From positions 121,408 through 185,407 of the forward strand of contig DASUWH010000059.1 of assembly GCA_036378535.1 (NCBI GenBank): a DNA stretch of 64,000 bases, read 5' to 3'. Origin of the DNA: Gp1-AA122 sp036378535 (GTDB lineage: Bacteria > Acidobacteriota > Terriglobia > Terriglobales > Acidobacteriaceae). Positions 61,060 through 64,000 of the stretch are shown here, piece by piece; position 1 is the first letter of the stretch; each line of letters opens with the position of its first letter. A program made the translations under genes and the position numbers. Below the pieces are notes generated by a model. It saw only the letters and a program-made list of their open reading frames with translations, had not been told where the DNA came from and did no database searches.

Positions 61060-63912
61060 ATGACCGAGCAGGGTACGGCAGCTACAGGTTCAGTTACGTC
61101 GAGTTCTCTCACCGGCCGAATCGTAGGACGGTTCGTAATCGGAGAGCGTCTCGGAAAAGGCGGAATGGGGGAAGTGTACCGCGCCGAAGATACGCGCCTG
61201 AAGCGCACCGTCGCGCTGAAACGACTGGCGCCATCCCTGCGCTCCGATCCTGTCTACCGCCACCGTTTCCAGGAAGAAGCCGAGCGCGCCTCCCGCTTTG
61301 CCGATTCCCATGTCGCCGCAATTCACGACGTCCTTGATGAGAAGGAAGAGACCCTGCTGGTCATGGAATACGTGGAGGGGACGACCCTGCGCCGGCGTCT
61401 GAAAGAGCCCATGAGCCTCGACGAGTTTCTGAAGATCGCCATTCAGTGCGCCGAGGCCCTGGTTGCCGCCGACCGTGTCGGCATCGTCCACTGCGACATC
61501 AAGCCGGAAAACATCATGCTCAGCACTTCCGGAAACGTGAAAATCCTGGATTTCGGCGTCGCCAAGTTCCTGCCCCGCTCCGACCAGAGTTCGACGGTAG
61601 ATCGCTCCGGAACCATTGGCGGAACACCGGCGTACATGTCTCCCGAAGTGCTTCTGGAGAAAGGCGCGGACGGACGTTCCGATATCTTTTCGCTGGGCCT
61701 GGTGCTTTACGAGGCGCTGGCCGGTCATCATCCGTTCCTGTCGGACAGCTACGTGGCCACCACGCACCGGATTCTGCACGAGAAAGCGACGCCCATCCGG
61801 GTCTTCAATTCCAGTGTTCCCGAGGAGTTGGACCGGATTGTCGCCCAGGCGATGGCTAAAGATCCCGGGGAACGTTATGCCCACGCCCAAGAGTTACTGG
61901 ACGATCTGCTGGCCGTACAGGCCGGAGTGACACCGAGCAAATTGCTGCCAAGGCCGCTGGTATGGCGCCGACGTCGCAGCCGCGCGTGGATTGTGGCCGT
62001 GGTGGTGGTAGTTATCGCATTGGCCGGTTCTTATGGGTTCTATTGGTGGAAACACCGCCCCCCACCCTTCCAGGAGCGCGGCTGGGCGCTGATAACCGAT
62101 TTCGACAGCACCGGTGAAGATCCCATCCCAGACAAGGGCGTACGAGAAGGCCTCACCATCGCCCTGCAACAGTCACCCTATGTGAATGTCTACCCCAGAG
62201 CCCGAATCTACGAGGCGCTGCAGCGCATGAAGCGCACGGATGTTGGCCGAATCGACGAGACCCTGGGCCGGGAAATCTGCAAACGTGAGAATCTGCAGGT
62301 GCTGCTGACGGGCAGCATCGAGCACCTGGGACAGGCGTTCCAGATCACGGTGCGCGGGGAAAACCCGGATACTGGAAACCTGCTGTTCGCCGAAAAACAG
62401 CACTTCAATCGTAAAGAGCAGTTCTTCGATGGCGTGGATAGATTGGCGCGGGATGTGCGCCGAGATCTTGGTGAGTCTATGGCGAGAATTGCAAACACCA
62501 GTCGTCCACTTGCCAACGTGACCACCAGTTCACTGGATGCGTTGCAATTGTATTCGGAGGCTTCAGATTTAATAGCACGAGGTAAGCTAGACCCAGCTCC
62601 GACGTTGCTGCAGGGGGCGCTTCAACTCGACAACAACTTTGCTATGGCTCACCTGTTACTCGGTGACGTAAACGGTCTGATTGGTAATCGCGAACAGGAG
62701 ATCAAACATCTGCAACTTGCATATGATCTTCGCGCCGAAGTAAGCGACAGGGAACGTCGCCTCATTGAGGGAACATACTACAGTGACATGGGACTTTATG
62801 AGCAGGAGGTAGAGAGCCTAAAGGTGCTGGTGAGCTTGTATCCTGACGATGTTCAAGCCCATGACGATTTGGCACTAGCTTATCGGAATACTGGAGATGT
62901 ACCCCGAGGCATCGAGCAACTGCGTGAAGTAGTCCGTCTAGACCCTTTTTCGGCACGCGGCTATGTTGACCTCGTGCTTTTTTTGGCGCGCGAAAATCAG
63001 AATAGAGAAGCGATCTCCGTTTATCAAGACGCTCTGCGCCATGGACTGGATATTCCCGGCTTACATTGGGGAGTAGGTCTGGCACTGTTGGGCGAAGGAA
63101 AGGTCGAGGAGGCGAGACAAGAGTTTTTGCGTGTCCAACAGGCGGGGGCATACCAGAGCCTTGGCCGCCTGTATGTCGCTCGGAGTTATATTTATGAAGG
63201 AAAGTTCGATACCGCTATTCAGCAGCTAACGGCAAGTAAGGTCGCGGATCAAGCGTCGGGAAACACATATCCGGAACTGATCGATCACTATCTTTTAGCG
63301 TCAATTTACCTTAACCAAGATAAACGAGACTTGGCGCGTTCGGAGCTCGGGCTGATCCGAGTAGCCAGTCAAAAGGGCGTGGCGCAAGCCGGCGATTTGA
63401 TGCGACTTGGTATTCTCTACGCGCGTATGGGAGACATTGACTCAGCAAGAGCCGTACTTCACATATTGGAAACACCGCAGACTACGGAGCCGGTGTCCTT
63501 TCGCGATGCTTGCACCCATATGGTTTCGGGAGAAATAAACATTATGCAAGGGCGGATGACCGCAGCCGCGAAGTTGCTAGCATTGGCGAATCAGGAATAC
63601 TCTATGGCTCCTGTGCATGAAAGCTTGGCACGTCTTCATCAGTTTCAAGGAGACTGGGGCAAAGCGATAGAAGAGTGGCAGCGGGTACTGGATTTACGAG
63701 GCGAGATTCTCCAGGACCACTCACCCGCCGACTGGGTCTTGGCCCACTTTGCTATAGCACGCGCTTACTCCAAGACTAACGATTCCGTATCAGCAGAAAA
63801 GTACTATCGGGAGTTTTTGGAGATCTGGTCCAAAAGCGACTCCTTAACGATTAAGAAAGAGGCGAGTGATGAATTGCAGCTGCTGAAGTCGAGCAGGGAA
63901 CGTGGAACCTAG
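61060..63912 (+). CDS. Ser/Thr protein kinase with TM and TPR domains
   Basis: A 950-residue Hanks-type kinase. Kinase domain about 24-290: glycine loop LGKGGMGEVY (31-40), Lys54, the catalytic loop VHCDIKPEN (Asp146), LDFGVAKF and GTPAYMSPEV. The usual HRD is HCD, so this may be a non-RD kinase. A transmembrane helix lies about 306-326. Then comes a domain of about 150 residues, of the type seen in acidobacterial kinases, then TPR repeats (about 485-940). Base composition drops from about 60% GC in the kinase part to under 50% in the TPR part. Start at 61060 is chosen on homology; no ribosome site. Confidence 0.88.
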   Translation: MTEQGTAATGSVTSSSLTGRIVGRFVIGERLGKGGMGEVYRAEDTRLKRTVALKRLAPSLRSDPVYRHRFQEEAERASRFADSHVAAIHDVLDEKEETLLVMEYVEGTTLRRRLKEPMSLDEFLKIAIQCAEALVAADRVGIVHCDIKPENIMLSTSGNVKILDFGVAKFLPRSDQSSTVDRSGTIGGTPAYMSPEVLLEKGADGRSDIFSLGLVLYEALAGHHPFLSDSYVATTHRILHEKATPIRVFNSSVPEELDRIVAQAMAKDPGERYAHAQELLDDLLAVQAGVTPSKLLPRPLVWRRRRSRAWIVAVVVVVIALAGSYGFYWWKHRPPPFQERGWALITDFDSTGEDPIPDKGVREGLTIALQQSPYVNVYPRARIYEALQRMKRTDVGRIDETLGREICKRENLQVLLTGSIEHLGQAFQITVRGENPDTGNLLFAEKQHFNRKEQFFDGVDRLARDVRRDLGESMARIANTSRPLANVTTSSLDALQLYSEASDLIARGKLDPAPTLLQGALQLDNNFAMAHLLLGDVNGLIGNREQEIKHLQLAYDLRAEVSDRERRLIEGTYYSDMGLYEQEVESLKVLVSLYPDDVQAHDDLALAYRNTGDVPRGIEQLREVVRLDPFSARGYVDLVLFLARENQNREAISVYQDALRHGLDIPGLHWGVGLALLGEGKVEEARQEFLRVQQAGAYQSLGRLYVARSYIYEGKFDTAIQQLTASKVADQASGNTYPELIDHYLLASIYLNQDKRDLARSELGLIRVASQKGVAQAGDLMRLGILYARMGDIDSARAVLHILETPQTTEPVSFRDACTHMVSGEINIMQGRMTAAAKLLALANQEYSMAPVHESLARLHQFQGDWGKAIEEWQRVLDLRGEILQDHSPADWVLAHFAIARAYSKTNDSVSAEKYYREFLEIWSKSDSLTIKKEASDELQLLKSSRERGT

Positions 63913-63951
63913 CAGGACCGGCTACGCAACTGACGAGAGGAGAAAAACAAA

Positions 63952-64000
63952 ATGCAGGCGTTATTAGCTACCGGCTGTCCGTTCTGGCCTTGCGGGCTCA
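63952..64000 (+). CDS. Start of a further gene, truncated by the window
   Basis: ATG at 63952 follows GAGAGGAGA at ideal spacing. The first codons read MQALLATGCPFWPCGL and run to the end of the window in frame. Two Cys and two Trp/Phe in 16 residues is unusual, but nothing can be assigned. It is 40 bases after the kinase gene. Confidence 0.5.
   Translation, partial: MQALLATGCPFWPCGL

Overview
The window looks like a chromosomal segment of an Acidobacteriota bacterium, probably class Terriglobia. This rests on family content, not on a marker gene. There are two ~1,150-residue TonB-dependent receptors with an N-terminal carboxypeptidase-regulatory-like domain, a Ser/Thr kinase with a transmembrane segment and TPR tail, a PDZ/GAF/PAS histidine kinase, moderately high GC, frequent TTG/GTG starts, and many short palindromic intergenic repeats. 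The lipid A/LPS genes (lpxB, an MsbA-like ABC exporter, lptE) show a diderm cell. No rRNA, tRNA, CRISPR array, transposase or prophage was seen.

Layout. 1-5 kb: dprA and topA, normally neighbours, are separated by a four-helix-bundle protein gene bracketed by inverted heptamer arrays. A gene-less element with inverted octamer arrays follows topA. 5-11.4 kb (minus strand): an MlaFE-type lipid transporter pair and an overlapping histidine kinase/sigma54 activator pair. 11.6-16.1 kb: argD, a hydrolase, pheA, a GNAT acetyltransferase and a YycJ-like metallo-hydrolase. 16.2-16.8 kb: a HigBA-type toxin-antitoxin locus. 17-24.5 kb: metAP, msrA, pyrD, a PafA-like phosphatase, serS and a LolA-like protein. 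24.6-34 kb: two oppositely oriented TonB-dependent receptors flank a sulfatase-fold/TPR protein. 34-39 kb: a GT39-like membrane protein and a large GH18-NodB-GT2 fusion. 39-42.7 kb: a tryptophanase and an M1-peptidase homologue that has lost its active-site motif. 42.9-47.7 kb (minus strand): fabF, msbA, lpxB. 47.9-54.5 kb: hemW, a DUF962 protein, an acyl-CoA dehydrogenase, a phosphoesterase lipoprotein, meaB-mce and tsaB. 54.5-59.8 kb: rimI, a DUF465 protein, and a tight operon psd-pssA-usg-like-lptE-holA. 60-64 kb: an amidinotransferase-fold enzyme and the Ser/Thr kinase, then the first codons of a further gene cut by the window end.

Functional themes. Envelope construction is spread across the window (mlaFE, lpxB/msbA, lptE, psd/pssA, the GT2 fusion, the receptors). 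A propionate/odd-chain branch is suggested by acyl-CoA dehydrogenase, MeaB and methylmalonyl-CoA epimerase. Housekeeping is represented by topA, serS, holA, map, tsaB and rimI.

The most unusual signals are the two tandem-repeat-armed inverted elements beginning at the stop codons of dprA and topA, the repeats that include the stop codons of fabF and meaB, and several homologues with missing catalytic residues: the M1 peptidase, the ASADH/Usg-like protein, the sulfatase-fold protein and the Walker B glutamate of the MlaF-like ATPase.
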